A stretch of 64,000 bases of DNA. Source: Hydrogenovibrio sp. SC-1. GTDB taxonomy: Bacteria; Pseudomonadota; Gammaproteobacteria; Thiomicrospirales; Thiomicrospiraceae. Below are positions 7,853-17,713 of the stretch, piece by piece. The number at the start of each line of letters is the position of its first letter. Positions within the stretch are counted from its first letter, which is position 1. The stretch spans positions 1 through 64,000 of the forward strand of contig NZ_PKGB01000007.1 in NCBI RefSeq assembly GCF_002848135.1, given 5' to 3'. The position numbers were made by a program, and so were the translations under genes. The notes beneath the pieces were generated by a model that did no database searches, had not been told where the DNA came from, and saw only the letters and a program-made list of their open reading frames with translations.

Positions 7853-9241
7853 GTGGTGCTTAAACGAGTTTTTATTGCGTGGATATTAGCGGTTGGTTTA
7901 GTGGGTTGTGGCGGCGGTGGTTCTGATACGACATCGGCGCTGGACTCTGAGACGCCCACATTGAGTGCCAGTACCAATCTGGTAGACAGTGAGGCGCAAG
8001 CCACCGCGGCATCAAATTTTAACCCCGCAACCGATTCGGCTCTAAGTTATCTAAACTACTTACGCGCTTATGTACAGTTGCCTGCCTATGTTGAGAATGC
8101 CACCTTGCTTAAATCGGCCAATGCGCACCTTGACTATATGTTGCATCATAATGCGTTAGGCCATATCGAAGACCCACAAAATGCGCTATATTTCACCGGA
8201 AAAACGCCACAAAATCGTACCATCTCAGCAGGCTATAATTGGCCTGGTGTATCGGAAAATATCAGTTATAACCAGTCTAATTTTACTGGGTTGATTGATG
8301 AGCTGATGACGGCTGTTTATCATCGAATGAGTTTATTGGATTTTCAAAAAGATGAAATTGGCATCGCATATAAAGAGTCTGCTGTGCCCAATAAGGACGA
8401 TGATCCGGTTTGGAGTGCCTTAGTGACCAATGCCGGTGTGTCTGCGCTGGAGACATTATGTCAAGCGGGTGGCGATGGTCGGATAGGCTATCTGTGTGAT
8501 AACAATGCCAGAATTTCAGCGGATCGTTATCAATCAGAGCTGGATGCCTTGGCACAAAAAGCAGCGGATATGGTGGTGTGGCCAGCGCCCAATAGCCAAG
8601 TGCTGCCGACATTTTATGAAGAGACGCCAGATCCTTTGCCGGATTGTAAGGTGTCTGGCAACCCGGTCAGTGTGCAAGTCAATCCGTCAAAATTAGCAGA
8701 CTATACATTGTTGCCCGATACGTTTCGGTTGATTGAAAAGGTGACTGGCACAGAAATAGTTTTGAATCGGGTGTTATCGAATGTAACGGATCAGCCCGAT
8801 GCGGAAGCCGCTCATTGGAAAACGACCGAGAAAGAATGGTTTGCGGCTTTTCCGCAACAGCGACTCAAGTGGCAAACCCTTTATGAAGCCAGTTTTGATT
8901 ATTTGTATGGTGGTCAAACGATGACTAAAACTTGGCAATTTTTGACCCCAAGCTTGGATGGTGAAATGGTCACGCTCTATCATAATGCACAATATGATTA
9001 TCATCTCGGGCAAACGCTTTATATCTATGTGCCGCCAGAAAATTGCACGGTGAATGCCAATAAATGGACTTCAAATTATGAATATGATACCCAACAAACG
9101 CCAGAGCTAACAGTTGAAGTGGTTGACCCTCAGACCTTGAAGTTGGTGGCGAGGAAAGTCAGTCAATTGAGCTTAACTTTTACACAAACCGATCTAAGTG
9201 GACAAGAATATATGAAGACTTTGAAGCTTAATATTCGTTAA
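7853..9241 (+). CDS. CAP/SCP-PR1-domain lipoprotein
   Basis: A 462-residue protein with a lipobox V-G-C-G near residue 19, followed by a Gly/Ser/Thr linker. A CAP (SCP/Tpx-1/PR-1) domain spans about residues 60-200: A-N-A-H-L-D-Y-M, then L-G-H-I, G-V-S-E-N-I and the helix A-V-Y-H-R-M-S-L-L-D, giving the usual two His and Glu cavity. The ~260 C-terminal residues carry V-F/T-F-Y-E-E-x-P-D-P-L-P-x-C and beta-rich segments shared with the paralogue at 40605-41984. GTG start, preceded by AAAGGAAG. The function of bacterial CAP proteins is poorly known. The 3' end overlaps the convergent GGDEF-EAL gene by 4 bp. Confidence 0.8.
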   Translation: MVLKRVFIAWILAVGLVGCGGGGSDTTSALDSETPTLSASTNLVDSEAQATAASNFNPATDSALSYLNYLRAYVQLPAYVENATLLKSANAHLDYMLHHNALGHIEDPQNALYFTGKTPQNRTISAGYNWPGVSENISYNQSNFTGLIDELMTAVYHRMSLLDFQKDEIGIAYKESAVPNKDDDPVWSALVTNAGVSALETLCQAGGDGRIGYLCDNNARISADRYQSELDALAQKAADMVVWPAPNSQVLPTFYEETPDPLPDCKVSGNPVSVQVNPSKLADYTLLPDTFRLIEKVTGTEIVLNRVLSNVTDQPDAEAAHWKTTEKEWFAAFPQQRLKWQTLYEASFDYLYGGQTMTKTWQFLTPSLDGEMVTLYHNAQYDYHLGQTLYIYVPPENCTVNANKWTSNYEYDTQQTPELTVEVVDPQTLKLVARKVSQLSLTFTQTDLSGQEYMKTLKLNIR

Positions 9242-12075
9242 CCGGCTGGTGGCCATTTTTTCGTTTCGGCCTGCCTCAGTTTCTGGCTAAGCTCGTCTTC
9301 GGCTAATGGCCGGTCAAAATAATATCCTTGAATAATCAGCTGGCTAAAGCGGCTTAAAACATCCAGTTCGGCCAAGGTCTCGACGCCTTCTGCAACCACT
9401 TTCATATCCAATGCTTGGGCCATCTCAATCGTATGTTTAACGATCAGTTGATCGGTTGGATCGGTTAACAGCTTGCGGATAAAACGCTGATCAATTTTCA
9501 GTTCGGAAAATTGCATTTGATCAATGTAACTGAGATTGGAATAACCCGTGCCATAATCATCCATTGCAAAATGGAAACCCGCGCTACGAATTGCTTCAAA
9601 GGTTTCAAGCACACGATAATCCTGATGAATCATCACCGATTCGGTCACTTCAAACAGAATTTGAGCTGGATTGATGTGGTAAGTGGTTGCTAACGCAACT
9701 AACTGCTGAGGCAGTTTGGGATTGCGAAGTTGTATTGCCGATAAGTTGATAGAGAGGGTTTCTGACGTTAATAAGCGGTCATCAATCCATTTTGTAAATT
9801 GTTGAAAAGCCTGCTCAACCACCCAAAGCCCTACGGCATCAATTAACCCGGTTTCTTCTAAAATCGGAATAAAGACCGCTGGAGAAACGACCGGTTGATT
9901 CGCGGGGTACCACCTTAATAACACTTCCAATCCTGTCAGTCGTTGGTCGGTTAAACAAATTTGAGGCTGATACACTAGGCTAAATTCATGGTTTGCTATG
10001 GCCGTTTTTAAAGATTGCTGTAGTTGAAGTTTTTCAACGGCATCTTGTCGCATGGTTTCGCTAAAGAATTGAAAGGCCCCTTTTTGATGATTTTTAAGGT
10101 CATACATGGCCGTATCAGCGGCTTGGATGAGGCTGTCGGCCGTGCTGCCATCGCGCGGATAGAGGCTTAAGCCAATGCTCGCGGCCACCTGAAGTGTATA
10201 GTTGTCAATTTCAAAGGGCGAAGCAAAAATTTGTTGTACCTGTTCGGCGGCTGCGCTGAGTTCTGATTCATTGCTGAGAGAGGGCATAAAAATCACAAAT
10301 TCATCCCCACCAAATCGTGCAACCAAACTGGGTGCGGAAAAGGCTTGGTCAAGCCGTTTGGCAATCACCGCCAATAACTTATCGCCAATGACATGTCCTA
10401 ATGAATCATTGATCGATTTAAAGAAGTTTAAGTCTAAGAATAGTATGCCCAATAAAGAATCTGAAGTGGTTTGCTGAAGCTCTTCCAAACGATTTTCAAT
10501 GGTTCTATTGAGTAAGGCGCGGTTTGCGAGTCCGGTCAATACATCATGATTCGCTAAGAAAACCAGTTTTTGTTCCGATTCCTTACGATCACTGATATCT
10601 GAAAAAATGCCGATATAATGTGATGGATGACCATCCTGATCATAAATGACGCTGATATTAAGCCATTCTGGATAGATTCTACCGTCTTTTCTTCGATTCC
10701 AGATTTCACCTTGCCAACGACCATGCTGATTTAAACTTCGAGACAGTTTTTCATAATAGGCGCGATTATGCTGACCAGACTTTAATAATGAGGGCTTTTC
10801 CCCTTGAGCATCCTGCAAGGTGTAGCCCGTAATTTTGGTAAAAGCCTGATTAACCCGTAATATTTTTCGGCGGTCATCCGTGATCATCACGCCTAGTCGG
10901 CTATCGGTGAAAACAGTGCTGAGTAGCTTTAAGTCGTTAACCATCTGATGAAGCGCATGCGAAAGGATGCCCACTTCATCTTCGGAATTATAGAGGGGGA
11001 AGCTTTGGTTAACTGTTTGGGGAGATGATGAAGCCGTCAAGTGGGGTTGAGAGGTGCTTTGCAAGCTAATATCATTGGCTGATTGCGTTAAGGCTTCTAG
11101 CCGTTGAGTTGCACTGGATACCAGTCGCCAAATGAGCAAAGCCAACAAGAACATCACGCCGGCAAGCACCATGAGTGAGTTCTGTGCAAAAACGACCAGG
11201 CCTGCTTGAATATGGTCAAACGTCTCGCGCGCAATGACAACCCATTGCAACATCTCATTTGACGGTGAACCGATGTTTTCAGCGGCTGTTAAATAGGTGT
11301 TTTGATCTGGCCAAGTTTCAGTCGCTTGTCCTTGTCCGGCATCGACAGCATCTTGCAGTGCCTGTAGATGGTTTAGTTGTATTGACGTTGACGGAATTTG
11401 AGGGGTGCCCATTAATAGGTTACCATCTTGTTTGGAAACCAGCAGCTCAACGTCTTTCAATAAGGGTGAATTGAGCAGTTTCGAACGCATTTCAAAAGCC
11501 CAGTCCCAGCCTAAATGTCCGCAAATCACACCCATAAGCTGTCCATGGTCATCGTGAACGGGGACCGATACATCAACCAGCCTTAATGGCAAGTCATCCC
11601 ACTTGGGTTTTGGCATGATCTTAGCCAATAAGAAGGCATCATGGACACTGCCTAAATGAATGCCTTGTGAACCTTTCACAAACCAGGATCGTTGGCGAAC
11701 ATTTTTGCCAACCAATAAGTTATCGGTACCGACCAGAATGTTGCCTTGCGCATCAGTCATACCAATCCAAGCATAATACGGATAGCTAGATCGCAGTTGT
11801 TCAAATAAGGCTCGCTTTTCAGCAAGCGGTGTTTGTGGCGAACGGATGGATTGCATGGCACTGAGCAATTGTATTTCATGAACTCGGTTGTTCATGTCTT
11901 TATCCAGTTGATAGGCCATGCTTTTTGCGAGTTGAGATAATAAATCTAGCCGTGTTTGCTGCATTTTTTGAATGGAGACTTGCGCAAAATAACCTGCTAG
12001 CACGAGCGTTGTCATAAGAACGGCTAACGATAAAAAGAGCGTTAGCTTGCCTCGCATGGATTGATAAAATGACAT
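9238..12075 (-). CDS. Membrane sensor protein with dCache, PAS, GGDEF and EAL domains
   Basis: A 945-residue protein. Membrane helices at about 12-32 and 295-317 flank a large periplasmic sensor of the dCache type (L-L-S-A-M-Q, Y-Y-A-W-I-G-M-T-D-A-Q-G, D-V-S-V-P-V). A HAMP-like linker follows. A PAS domain (about 385-500) with a PAC tail (Y-I-G-I-F-S-D-I-S-D-R-K) precedes a GGDEF domain whose active site G-G-D-E-F is at 589-593. The C-terminal EAL domain has E-V-L-L-R-W in place of EAL, an intact D-D-Y-G-T-G-Y and V-A-E-G-V-E-T. EVL variants can be active, so both synthesis and hydrolysis of c-di-GMP are possible. A copy of the CAGGCCTGG repeat lies in the second membrane helix (I-Q-A-G-L-V-V-F). 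Confidence 0.9.
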   Translation of the reverse strand: MSFYQSMRGKLTLFLSLAVLMTTLVLAGYFAQVSIQKMQQTRLDLLSQLAKSMAYQLDKDMNNRVHEIQLLSAMQSIRSPQTPLAEKRALFEQLRSSYPYYAWIGMTDAQGNILVGTDNLLVGKNVRQRSWFVKGSQGIHLGSVHDAFLLAKIMPKPKWDDLPLRLVDVSVPVHDDHGQLMGVICGHLGWDWAFEMRSKLLNSPLLKDVELLVSKQDGNLLMGTPQIPSTSIQLNHLQALQDAVDAGQGQATETWPDQNTYLTAAENIGSPSNEMLQWVVIARETFDHIQAGLVVFAQNSLMVLAGVMFLLALLIWRLVSSATQRLEALTQSANDISLQSTSQPHLTASSSPQTVNQSFPLYNSEDEVGILSHALHQMVNDLKLLSTVFTDSRLGVMITDDRRKILRVNQAFTKITGYTLQDAQGEKPSLLKSGQHNRAYYEKLSRSLNQHGRWQGEIWNRRKDGRIYPEWLNISVIYDQDGHPSHYIGIFSDISDRKESEQKLVFLANHDVLTGLANRALLNRTIENRLEELQQTTSDSLLGILFLDLNFFKSINDSLGHVIGDKLLAVIAKRLDQAFSAPSLVARFGGDEFVIFMPSLSNESELSAAAEQVQQIFASPFEIDNYTLQVAASIGLSLYPRDGSTADSLIQAADTAMYDLKNHQKGAFQFFSETMRQDAVEKLQLQQSLKTAIANHEFSLVYQPQICLTDQRLTGLEVLLRWYPANQPVVSPAVFIPILEETGLIDAVGLWVVEQAFQQFTKWIDDRLLTSETLSINLSAIQLRNPKLPQQLVALATTYHINPAQILFEVTESVMIHQDYRVLETFEAIRSAGFHFAMDDYGTGYSNLSYIDQMQFSELKIDQRFIRKLLTDPTDQLIVKHTIEMAQALDMKVVAEGVETLAELDVLSRFSQLIIQGYYFDRPLAEDELSQKLRQAETKKWPPAG

Positions 12076-12114
12076 TTTGGTATCCGTTACTTAAAGTGGG
12101 GTCATGGAGTTGGG

Positions 12115-12161
12115 CTAGTGTCGAGTATTCAACCGACAATCAATTGAATACACGACACTAG
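12115..12161 (-). repeat. Long near-perfect inverted repeat after the MFP stop codon
   Basis: Arms CTAGTGTCG-a-GTATTCAA (12115-12132) and TTGAATAC-a-CGACACTAG (12144-12161) pair over 17 bp with one A/A mismatch around an 11-base loop. The TAG stop of the membrane-fusion gene lies inside the arm. No T-tract follows on either strand, so it is not a canonical rho-independent terminator. It may attenuate or stabilise the efflux transcript, or be a mobile palindromic unit. Confidence 0.7.
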
Positions 12162-13360
12162 TTGCGGCTGGTGACCGCTGTACCATCTTCAATCAAATCA
12201 CTTGGGTAGTTTATCACAACGTCGTTTTCTGCTAGCCCTGATACTATTTGGGTTGCCAGTCCGGTACGTTTGCCAACCGTGACCGGTTTACGCTTGGCAA
12301 GTCCGTCTTCAACTGTAAAGACCGCCCAGCCGTCTTGATGACGAAAAATCGCACTGGATGGAACCTGTAAGACCGATTCTTGATGCCATAGTACTAATTC
12401 GGCTTCAACGCGATAACCATCGCCCAAGCGTTGCCACGTTTCTTCAGGGGAGGTAAAGTCGCAAATGATTAATACGCGTTGTTCTTCAACACCCAAGGCT
12501 GATACCTTGGTGAAGCCAATGGGTTCAATCCGTTTTACGATGGCTGAAAGGGTTTTGTCACCGCCCCAGCGATGAATATAAACGGTCATGCCTGGGCGAA
12601 TCTTGACCGCATCGGCCGACAGCACATCAATTTCAATTTCCAATGCTGACGGGTCGCCAACTTCCAGTAAGGCTTCACCCGTTTGCACAGGGCCTTCACA
12701 CTGGCGACTGACTTTTAGCACCTTGCCATCAATCGGTGAGGTGACTTTGACCCGCTCTGTTGGCGACTGTTGGTCAGTGGCCGCTGAATATTCCAGGGTG
12801 GTTAAGGCCGCTTCTAATTCGTAGCGAGCGACTTCAACGTTAAAGTCGGCAGAACGTTTGGCCGCAGCAGTGGTTAAGGCTTCAGTTTTGGCCTGTTGAA
12901 AGGCTTCCTCTGACACCAGATTCTTTTTGAGTAAGGGTTGGTAACGTTTGAGTTTGTCTTGTGCTAATTGTTTCGCCGCTTCAGCAGCACTGGCTTGCTC
13001 TTGCGCAGCCAATACGGCTGATTTGGCCGCTGCAACTTGTGCTTTCGCTTGTGCGCGGCTACGCGCATCCAACACTTGCGAGGCGAGAGGCGTGATCCCC
13101 ATTAACACTTGACCTTGCATCACCTCATCGCCGACTTTTAGGTGCAAACGACAGGTCATGCCATTGACTGGGGCAGAAATAACATAGCGATCAATCACCC
13201 GTGTTTGACCTTCCGCTTCAATCGAAACTGTCAGCGGCGCCTGCTTTGCATGTGTCGTTTCAACCAATATAGGCTGTGGCCAGAATCCCCAAACCAATAA
13301 CCCCAAGCCAAGCAGGATAAAAACGGCCAGGCCTGGGTGATTTCGTATTAGTTGGTACAT
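12158..13360 (-). CDS. Membrane-fusion (HlyD/MacA-type) subunit of an ABC export system
   Basis: A 400-residue periplasmic adaptor with an N-terminal membrane anchor (N-H-P-G-L-A-V-F-I-L-L-G). Split biotinyl-lipoyl-like halves follow (V-N-G-M-T-C-R-L-H-L-K-V-G-D-E-V and S-P-I-D-G-K-V-L-K-V), separated by a long Ala/Gln/Lys-rich coiled-coil hairpin (about 95-190), then a beta-barrel domain. Such proteins bridge an inner-membrane exporter to an outer-membrane channel; no TolC-like gene is in the operon. The ATG at 13360 lies two bases after the permease stop, so translation is coupled. The frame extends upstream into the permease gene, but that is not a plausible start. Confidence 0.85.
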   Translation of the reverse strand: MYQLIRNHPGLAVFILLGLGLLVWGFWPQPILVETTHAKQAPLTVSIEAEGQTRVIDRYVISAPVNGMTCRLHLKVGDEVMQGQVLMGITPLASQVLDARSRAQAKAQVAAAKSAVLAAQEQASAAEAAKQLAQDKLKRYQPLLKKNLVSEEAFQQAKTEALTTAAAKRSADFNVEVARYELEAALTTLEYSAATDQQSPTERVKVTSPIDGKVLKVSRQCEGPVQTGEALLEVGDPSALEIEIDVLSADAVKIRPGMTVYIHRWGGDKTLSAIVKRIEPIGFTKVSALGVEEQRVLIICDFTSPEETWQRLGDGYRVEAELVLWHQESVLQVPSSAIFRHQDGWAVFTVEDGLAKRKPVTVGKRTGLATQIVSGLAENDVVINYPSDLIEDGTAVTSRN

Positions 13361-13362
13361 GA

Positions 13363-15726
13363 TTACTCCTTCGCTTTTAATACAGCAACCATATCCAAAT
13401 GGGCTAGGTTGCGCCAAATCAGACTCCCTGAAATCAGAGAGGAAACGATGACTACCAGTGCAGAAAAGGCATAAACATCAATGCCCAAAACCAGTGGTAT
13501 ACGGTATAAATCCGAATCAAAATTAAAGGCCAAATAGGCGCATAACCCATAGCCAATTAAAAAGCCTAGCGGAATGGCAATGAAGGTTAGTAAGGCCATT
13601 TCTCCCAGTAAAATAAAGGCCACTTCACTGCGCCGAAAGCCGAGAACTCTTAGGCTTGCTAATTCGCGATGTCGCTCTGAAAGGGCGATCCGCATACTAT
13701 TATAGACCACCCCAAAAGCAATGCTGCCGCCTAACAGGGTGCTGATGAAGGTAAAGAACAAAATGGTTTCTTCCATGGTTTCGTTAAAACCGTCAATGGC
13801 GGCACTTTGCTCCACCACCCCAACCACCTTTGGCATGTTTTTGAGTTTGGCATATAAAGATTGTTGCGCGTCCTCGTCAACGGTCAGTAGAGCACCAGAA
13901 ATGACATTGCCTTCCTTGAGTAGGTGGTTCAAGGTATCTCGATGCATATAGGCGTTGAGTCCAACGTATTCTTTAACAATGCCTGCAACAGGGACTTGTA
14001 ATACTGGGCGTTTGCCGTCCAATACCTCAATGGTCATTAGATCATTGAGCTTTAGGTGTAATTTCTGTGCTAGATAGTCGGTAATCACCACCCCGTCTTT
14101 GGGAATATGGATCGGCGATAGATTGGCATCCAATAATTGTCTTAACTCGCTATCGGGCTCAATGCCTTGAACCCCAGTACGATAGCTGCGATGTTCATGT
14201 CTTAAGCGGGCATTGACCATACGAATGCCTTCTGTGTGTTGAACCCCCTCCAAACTTTTCAGTGAATAGAGTGCATCTTCTGCACTCGGCTCCACAAAAA
14301 AGACCATCATATCTTCCCGCTGACTAAGCTTGTATTGCACATCAATCATGTGGTTGATGGCGCCTTCCTGAAAACCGCCAACCATCATAATACCAAATGC
14401 CATGCTAATGCCTAAACTGGTCAGTAGTGATTTGAGGGGGCGGCGTTCCAGGTGACGCAAAATCATGCGCGTGGGCTGTGAGAAGAGGGTTTGTAGTCCC
14501 CAGCGCTCGACCACGGTTGGGCGGTAAATCGCCACTTGATCTGGGCGCATCCCCTCAGCGGGGGGCAGTTTAATCGCTTTGCGCACGGCATAAAGGGTGC
14601 CGACTAACGCAACACCAATGCTGACAACCCCCGCACTAACCAATACCCAAGGTTTGAGTTCATAGACCAAATAGGGGAAACTGTAAAACTGGCTATAGAG
14701 TTCACTCATACTGGTGCCCATCCAGATGCCAAGAAAAGTGCCAATGAAAATTCCCATGACCACAATCATTAAAATCAATTTGCTGTAATGCACACCAACC
14801 GCTAGGTTGCTATAGCCAAACGCTTTTAAAATAGCTATTTGTTCCCGCTGTAAGCTGATCAGCCGACTCACGACCACATTGAGTAGAAAAGCGGCTACGG
14901 CAAAAAAGATAATGGGAAACATTGTTGCCATATTTTGCAATTGTTTCAGTTCTTCATCCAGAAAACGATGTGATAGTTGGTCGTGTCGGTCAATCGCTCC
15001 CGTACCGCCATAGGGCTTGAGTAGATTGTCCAGCTGCTCAATAATGGCTTTTGGCTCAATGTTTCGATTGAGCTTCAAAGTGACATTATTAAAGGCGCCT
15101 TCCATATCATAGGCGCTGGCCAGCGGTTTACGGGCCACCCACATCACACCGTAGCGTTGATAATCCGGAAACATCGCCCCAGGCGCAATTTGGTAGATAT
15201 ATTCTGGCGACATGCCCTTGCCGACGATGGTTAAGGCTTGGCGACGACCATTGATAATCGCCCAGATTTTATCTCCCAGTTCGAGTTGGTGTGCTTTGGC
15301 AAACTCCACACTAATGACGATTTCATTATCGCGGCTGGGATCGACCAATCGGCCTTGGGTTAGAAACAACCGATTCATCTGCCTTTCCTGATGCCTCGGC
15401 AATGAAATCATGTGACCACTGACGGGGTCTTTAAAGCCCGGAACGTCCAAGTTAACATAGGTCACCACGCGCGTTTCGACTTTGGCGACACCAGGAATGG
15501 CTTCAATACGCTGTGCCAACGACATAGGGGCTCGGGTCAGGTTAGCAAACACATCAGAAAATTGATGAACCCGATAATAGCTATCTCGGGTTTCTTTAAG
15601 CGAGTCATAGGTACTGAGTGACATAATAAAAATGGCAACGCCACTGACAATCACCATGGCAATCGCCAGCGCCTGCATGCGCATATCCCACAGTTCCCGC
15701 CATAATTTGATGTCAATGGCTCTCAT
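13363..15726 (-). CDS. FtsX/MacB-type ABC transporter permease
   Basis: A 787-residue permease with an N-terminal helix, a large periplasmic domain (about 45-265), three helices, then a second copy of the same arrangement. There are about eight membrane segments and two FtsX domains (helices near 275-385 and 665-785). This two-module layout is usual for lipid, lipoprotein or peptide extrusion systems with a separate MFP. The substrate is not predictable. It lies 6 bp after its ATPase gene and 2 bp before the MFP gene, and the order ATPase-permease-MFP is the common one for the family. Confidence 0.86.
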   Translation of the reverse strand: MRAIDIKLWRELWDMRMQALAIAMVIVSGVAIFIMSLSTYDSLKETRDSYYRVHQFSDVFANLTRAPMSLAQRIEAIPGVAKVETRVVTYVNLDVPGFKDPVSGHMISLPRHQERQMNRLFLTQGRLVDPSRDNEIVISVEFAKAHQLELGDKIWAIINGRRQALTIVGKGMSPEYIYQIAPGAMFPDYQRYGVMWVARKPLASAYDMEGAFNNVTLKLNRNIEPKAIIEQLDNLLKPYGGTGAIDRHDQLSHRFLDEELKQLQNMATMFPIIFFAVAAFLLNVVVSRLISLQREQIAILKAFGYSNLAVGVHYSKLILMIVVMGIFIGTFLGIWMGTSMSELYSQFYSFPYLVYELKPWVLVSAGVVSIGVALVGTLYAVRKAIKLPPAEGMRPDQVAIYRPTVVERWGLQTLFSQPTRMILRHLERRPLKSLLTSLGISMAFGIMMVGGFQEGAINHMIDVQYKLSQREDMMVFFVEPSAEDALYSLKSLEGVQHTEGIRMVNARLRHEHRSYRTGVQGIEPDSELRQLLDANLSPIHIPKDGVVITDYLAQKLHLKLNDLMTIEVLDGKRPVLQVPVAGIVKEYVGLNAYMHRDTLNHLLKEGNVISGALLTVDEDAQQSLYAKLKNMPKVVGVVEQSAAIDGFNETMEETILFFTFISTLLGGSIAFGVVYNSMRIALSERHRELASLRVLGFRRSEVAFILLGEMALLTFIAIPLGFLIGYGLCAYLAFNFDSDLYRIPLVLGIDVYAFSALVVIVSSLISGSLIWRNLAHLDMVAVLKAKE

Positions 15727-15732
15727 GATTGG

Positions 15733-16467
15733 CTACCAGCTCAGGTCTTGCGCTTGGATGCGCGAATCGTTTTGTTGAATATCGACAATTTGACCGTCGA
15801 TCAATTTAATAACTCTATCTGCCATACTGGCAATACCGGCATTATGGGTAATGATGCTGGTGGTGGTGCCCAGCTCTTGGTTAATTTTCGCCAAGGCTTC
15901 TAAAACCTTGATCCCCGTTTTGGAGTCGAGTGCCCCTGTGGGTTCATCACAAAGTAATACATCTGGGTTTTTGGCAATGGCGCGCGCAATGGCCACGCGC
16001 TGTTGTTCCCCACCGGATAATTGTGCTGGAAAATGGTTGAGTCGGTTTTCCAGCCCCACTAACTCGAGTGCTTCAGAGGGAGTCATCGGCGCTTTGGCGA
16101 TTTCGGTGACAACGGCGACATTTTCTGCGGCGGTTAGGCTGGGAATCAGATTATAAAATTGAAAGACAAAGCCGACATGAAAGCGACGATAGTCAGTTAA
16201 CTCCGTTTCGGTTGCTAGGCTTAAATCAAGTGACAGTTCTTTACCTTGATAAAGCACCTGGCCTTGAGTGGGGGTATCAAGGCCACCTAGAATATTGAGT
16301 AATGTCGACTTTCCACTGCCTGAGGCACCTAATAGAACGGAGAGTTCGCCTTGAAAGAGTTCCAGTGAAACGCCTCGTAACGCGTGGACGGCAACTTCCC
16401 CCATCTGATAGGTTTTGGTAATCTGATTGACTTGAAAAACAGGGGAGGGGTTAGCAGCAGTTGGCAT
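15733..16467 (-). CDS. ABC transporter ATP-binding protein (LolD/MacB type)
   Basis: A 244-residue ATPase with Walker [11 protein letters not shown]-loop ([10 protein letters not shown]), signature [12 protein letters not shown], Walker [13 protein letters not shown] and the H-loop in I-I-T-H-N. It powers the FtsX-type permease encoded directly downstream. The ATG at 16467 is chosen; a GTG at 16485 in the same frame is possible. Either start overlaps the 3' end of the bfd-like gene, so the two are translationally coupled. Confidence 0.88.
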   Translation of the reverse strand: MPTAANPSPVFQVNQITKTYQMGEVAVHALRGVSLELFQGELSVLLGASGSGKSTLLNILGGLDTPTQGQVLYQGKELSLDLSLATETELTDYRRFHVGFVFQFYNLIPSLTAAENVAVVTEIAKAPMTPSEALELVGLENRLNHFPAQLSGGEQQRVAIARAIAKNPDVLLCDEPTGALDSKTGIKVLEALAKINQELGTTTSIITHNAGIASMADRVIKLIDGQIVDIQQNDSRIQAQDLSW

Positions 16468-16705
16468 CGGCAGAGTCTCTTTCACAAAGGTGTTTTAGCA
16501 AGCTTTCAACCTGACGGCGACAGCAGCCGTTTCCATCAGAGGCATAGGTTTGTTGTTGAACTTGTTCAAGGGTATTTGCACCCGCAACAATGGTTTTGAT
16601 AATATCCAGTTTAATGACCTGGTTGCAGACGCATAGTGGTTGGTCTAAATCCTTTTTTAGCAGTTCCGGTAAACTTGTCAGTGCCGTTGTTAAAGGTTCA
16701 CTCAT
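16451..16705 (-). CDS. Bfd-like [2Fe-2S]-binding protein
   Basis: An 84-residue protein with a C-V-C-N motif followed by a helix and [10 protein letters not shown], the four-cysteine layout of bacterioferritin-associated ferredoxin domains (here C-x-C and an adjacent C-C rather than C-x2-C). It is likely to hold a [2Fe-2S] cluster and transfer electrons or act as a redox sensor. It heads the ABC exporter operon and overlaps the ATPase gene, an unusual partnership. A GTG at 16714, better spaced from GGAAGAA, is an alternative start adding three residues. Confidence 0.72.
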   Translation of the reverse strand: MSEPLTTALTSLPELLKKDLDQPLCVCNQVIKLDIIKTIVAGANTLEQVQQQTYASDGNGCCRRQVESLLKHLCERDSADANCC

Positions 16706-16828
16706 GTCTTTCACTGGTTTGTTCTTCCATGCCGAATTTTCGATAACTACTTGCTATTGTAACGTGTTATAAGGTAAAACATCATCCTTTACTGTTGCCT
16801 GCTAGCTTTAAGAGTTATAGAACACAAG

Positions 16829-17713
16829 ATGAATCTAAAACAGCTTACCGAAAGATTGCAAAGCGATCAGCTGAATACTTTGAACGTATTGCCCAGTCCG
16901 TTTTCTGACAGCAGTCATCATATTGTATTGCAAAAGTTCGGTGATCGCATTGAAGTGGTCAAAGGGCTGAGAGATCAGGCTCAACAAAGCCCTTTTTGGC
17001 AAGGAATCGACCGCTTATTTGGTGTCAGCTTAAGCCAGCAAATTGCCCTTTTTGAAACCAGTTATCCTTGGTTGGCGCAGCATACGTCTATCCGGTTACC
17101 GCGTTGGTTAGAGACGTTTTTTAATGACCAAGGTCAGGCCGATGCCGTTCGATCCAGTTTTTTAGCTGGGCAAGGGGTTCAAACTGAACAAGTTGATCAG
17201 GCGATAGTCGAACAGCTTGCAAAGCATCTCTATAGTTGGCACCAACTTTCCAACGCCAGATTTGGTTGCATACAACAGCCACAAGGCGAACGCCAGAGCT
17301 GGCCTGCGCACTTGCATGACTATTTGCAAACCTTACCGGAGGCATCAAACTGGGATCGGCAACTCAAACAGCAAAGTCTGCAACAATTGAGCGAACAGCC
17401 AGAAGCGTTTATGCCGGAACAGTTTGGTGTGATTATGCCGGATTTACGCTGGGATCAGTTTTTGGTGGCCGATGGGCAGTTAGCTCTAACTGATTTGGAT
17501 GCAGTGGTTTTTGGCCCTGTCGCGTTAGAGTGGGTGTTATTAGAAGGCTTATTGACGGAACAACAAGCGCGTTGGTTTCTTCAAGCTTACCCAGGTCGTC
17601 CTCCCATCCTTGCGCCTGTGCGTCAAGTCTATCGAGCCGTCCTCTCCCAGTTACAGGTATTTGGCGAACAAAACGCCCAGGCCTGGCTGGATTTACCCAC
17701 TTGGTTTGATTAA
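16829..17713 (+). CDS. Possible APH-fold small-molecule kinase with degenerate catalytic loop
   Basis: A 294-residue soluble protein that I do not recognise with certainty. The C-terminal half holds P-D-L-R-W-D-Q-F-L (about residue 204) followed by L-T-D-L-D-A-V-V-F-G-P. This has the spacing of the catalytic loop (H-G-D-L-H-x-x-N) and the metal-binding D-x-D/DFG segment of aminoglycoside phosphotransferase-type kinases, but with the His and Asn replaced. It is tail-to-tail, with no gap, with a thiamine-transporter gene, so a thiamine- or vitamin-kinase role is conceivable. That is inference from position only. The motif A-Q-A-W-L near the end is encoded by a CAGGCCTGG repeat. Confidence 0.5.
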   Translation: MNLKQLTERLQSDQLNTLNVLPSPFSDSSHHIVLQKFGDRIEVVKGLRDQAQQSPFWQGIDRLFGVSLSQQIALFETSYPWLAQHTSIRLPRWLETFFNDQGQADAVRSSFLAGQGVQTEQVDQAIVEQLAKHLYSWHQLSNARFGCIQQPQGERQSWPAHLHDYLQTLPEASNWDRQLKQQSLQQLSEQPEAFMPEQFGVIMPDLRWDQFLVADGQLALTDLDAVVFGPVALEWVLLEGLLTEQQARWFLQAYPGRPPILAPVRQVYRAVLSQLQVFGEQNAQAWLDLPTWFD

